NCBI GenBank assembly: GCA_945875135.1
Contig: CAMCJO010000128.1
Location: 1-6,492 of the forward strand
Length of the DNA stretch: 6,492 nucleotides
Reading direction: 5' to 3'
Source: an uncultured Porphyromonas sp.
Lineage (GTDB): Bacteria; Bacteroidota; Bacteroidia; Bacteroidales; Porphyromonadaceae
In this document: positions 6,308 through 6,492 of the stretch, piece by piece
How positions within the stretch are numbered: the first letter of the stretch is position 1
Layout of the letters: every line of letters begins with the position of its first letter
Notes under the pieces: generated by a model
Database searches by the model: none
Told to the model about the DNA's origin: nothing
Seen by the model: only the letters and a program-made list of their open reading frames with translations
Program-made: the position numbers and the translations under genes

Positions 6308-6446
6308 AGGCGAGCGTGAATCTTAGCGGTGAAACGTGCGGGCTGTGTTATGGGTACAACTAAAAGAAGTCAAGCAACAGTATGCGCCCCCACCTAGTCC
6401 GTATCAAAATCAAAGACTATACAAAGGGCATCATACAGTAATTATG

Positions 6447-6478
6447 CAAAGGTACTCAAATATCTGAAGCGAAGCTAA
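6447..6478 (-). promoter_or_regulatory. Predicted Bacteroidota-type promoter for the ftsX-to-ygbA unit
   Basis: On the minus strand TACCTTTG (6454-6447) is a perfect match to the Bacteroidota -7 consensus TAnnTTTG. Twenty bases upstream is TTAG (6478-6475), a three-of-four match to the -33 TTTG element, with spacing within the usual 19-21 bases. Transcription would begin near 6440, leaving a leader of about 130 bases before the ftsX ATG at 6307. A weaker match, TGATTTTG (6412-6405), lies closer to the gene but has no fitting -33 element. No operator or riboswitch was recognised in the leader. Confidence 0.6.
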
Positions 6479-6492
6479 GGTTGGCCTTTGGC

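Larger units (their letters stand above)
160..6440 (-). other. Predicted single transcription unit ftsX-DUF3098-uppP-truB-queA-folK-mnmE-ygbA
   Basis: Eight genes on one strand are separated by 31, 24, 1, 49, 22, -4 and 1 bases. The one convincing promoter lies upstream of ftsX, and a hairpin follows the last gene. The widest gap, 49 bases between truB and queA, contains no TAnnTTTG box on the minus strand. Three of the junctions (uppP/truB, folK/mnmE, mnmE/ygbA) are tight enough for translational coupling. Internal promoters inside coding sequence cannot be excluded by reading alone. Confidence 0.7.

Noticed and set aside
6405..6412. A second promoter box, TGATTTTG, in the ftsX leader
   Set aside because: It differs from TAnnTTTG at the second base and has no TTTG-like element 19-21 bases upstream.

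Overview
The window is a compact, single-direction stretch of a Bacteroidota chromosome. Every convincing gene is on the minus strand, so biological reading order runs from high to low coordinates. The order ftsX, DUF3098, uppP, truB, queA, folK is a layout I recognise from Bacteroidales. The promoter-like sequence upstream of ftsX fits the Bacteroidota -7 consensus TAnnTTTG, and start codons lack strong Shine-Dalgarno sequences. The protein sequences and the moderately high GC content suggest Porphyromonas or a close relative, perhaps the P. asaccharolytica/uenonis group. The genus is an inference and was not tested by a search.

Layout in transcription order. A 185-base non-coding region (6308-6492) holds a likely promoter and a leader of about 130 bases. 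It is followed by ftsX (divisome ABC-transporter permease), a small two-helix membrane protein (DUF3098), uppP (undecaprenyl-pyrophosphate phosphatase), truB (tRNA pseudouridine-55 synthase), a QueA-family protein (queuosine pathway), folK (HPPK, folate synthesis), mnmE (tRNA wobble-uridine modification GTPase) and a cysteine-rich YgbA-like protein of the 'nitrous oxide-stimulated promoter' family. Gaps are 31, 24, 1, 49, 22, -4 and 1 bases, so one transcription unit is the simplest reading. The last 159 bases (1-159) are AT-richer and carry a hairpin that could end the unit, plus a second inverted repeat.

How the genes fit together. FtsX, DUF3098 and UppP act at or sit in the inner membrane; FtsX and UppP serve division and peptidoglycan lipid-carrier recycling. 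TruB, QueA and MnmE are three separate tRNA-modification enzymes. FolK feeds folate synthesis, and MnmE consumes a folate one-carbon unit, so the 4-base overlap of folK and mnmE is also metabolically sensible. YgbA is the only member tied by family to nitrosative stress.

Most of this is ordinary housekeeping content, and I see no mobile element, CRISPR array, defence island or secondary-metabolite system. The feature most worth a second look is the QueA-family protein. Its overall frame and length are intact, but several of the most conserved motifs of the family are changed at exactly the positions that are normally invariant.
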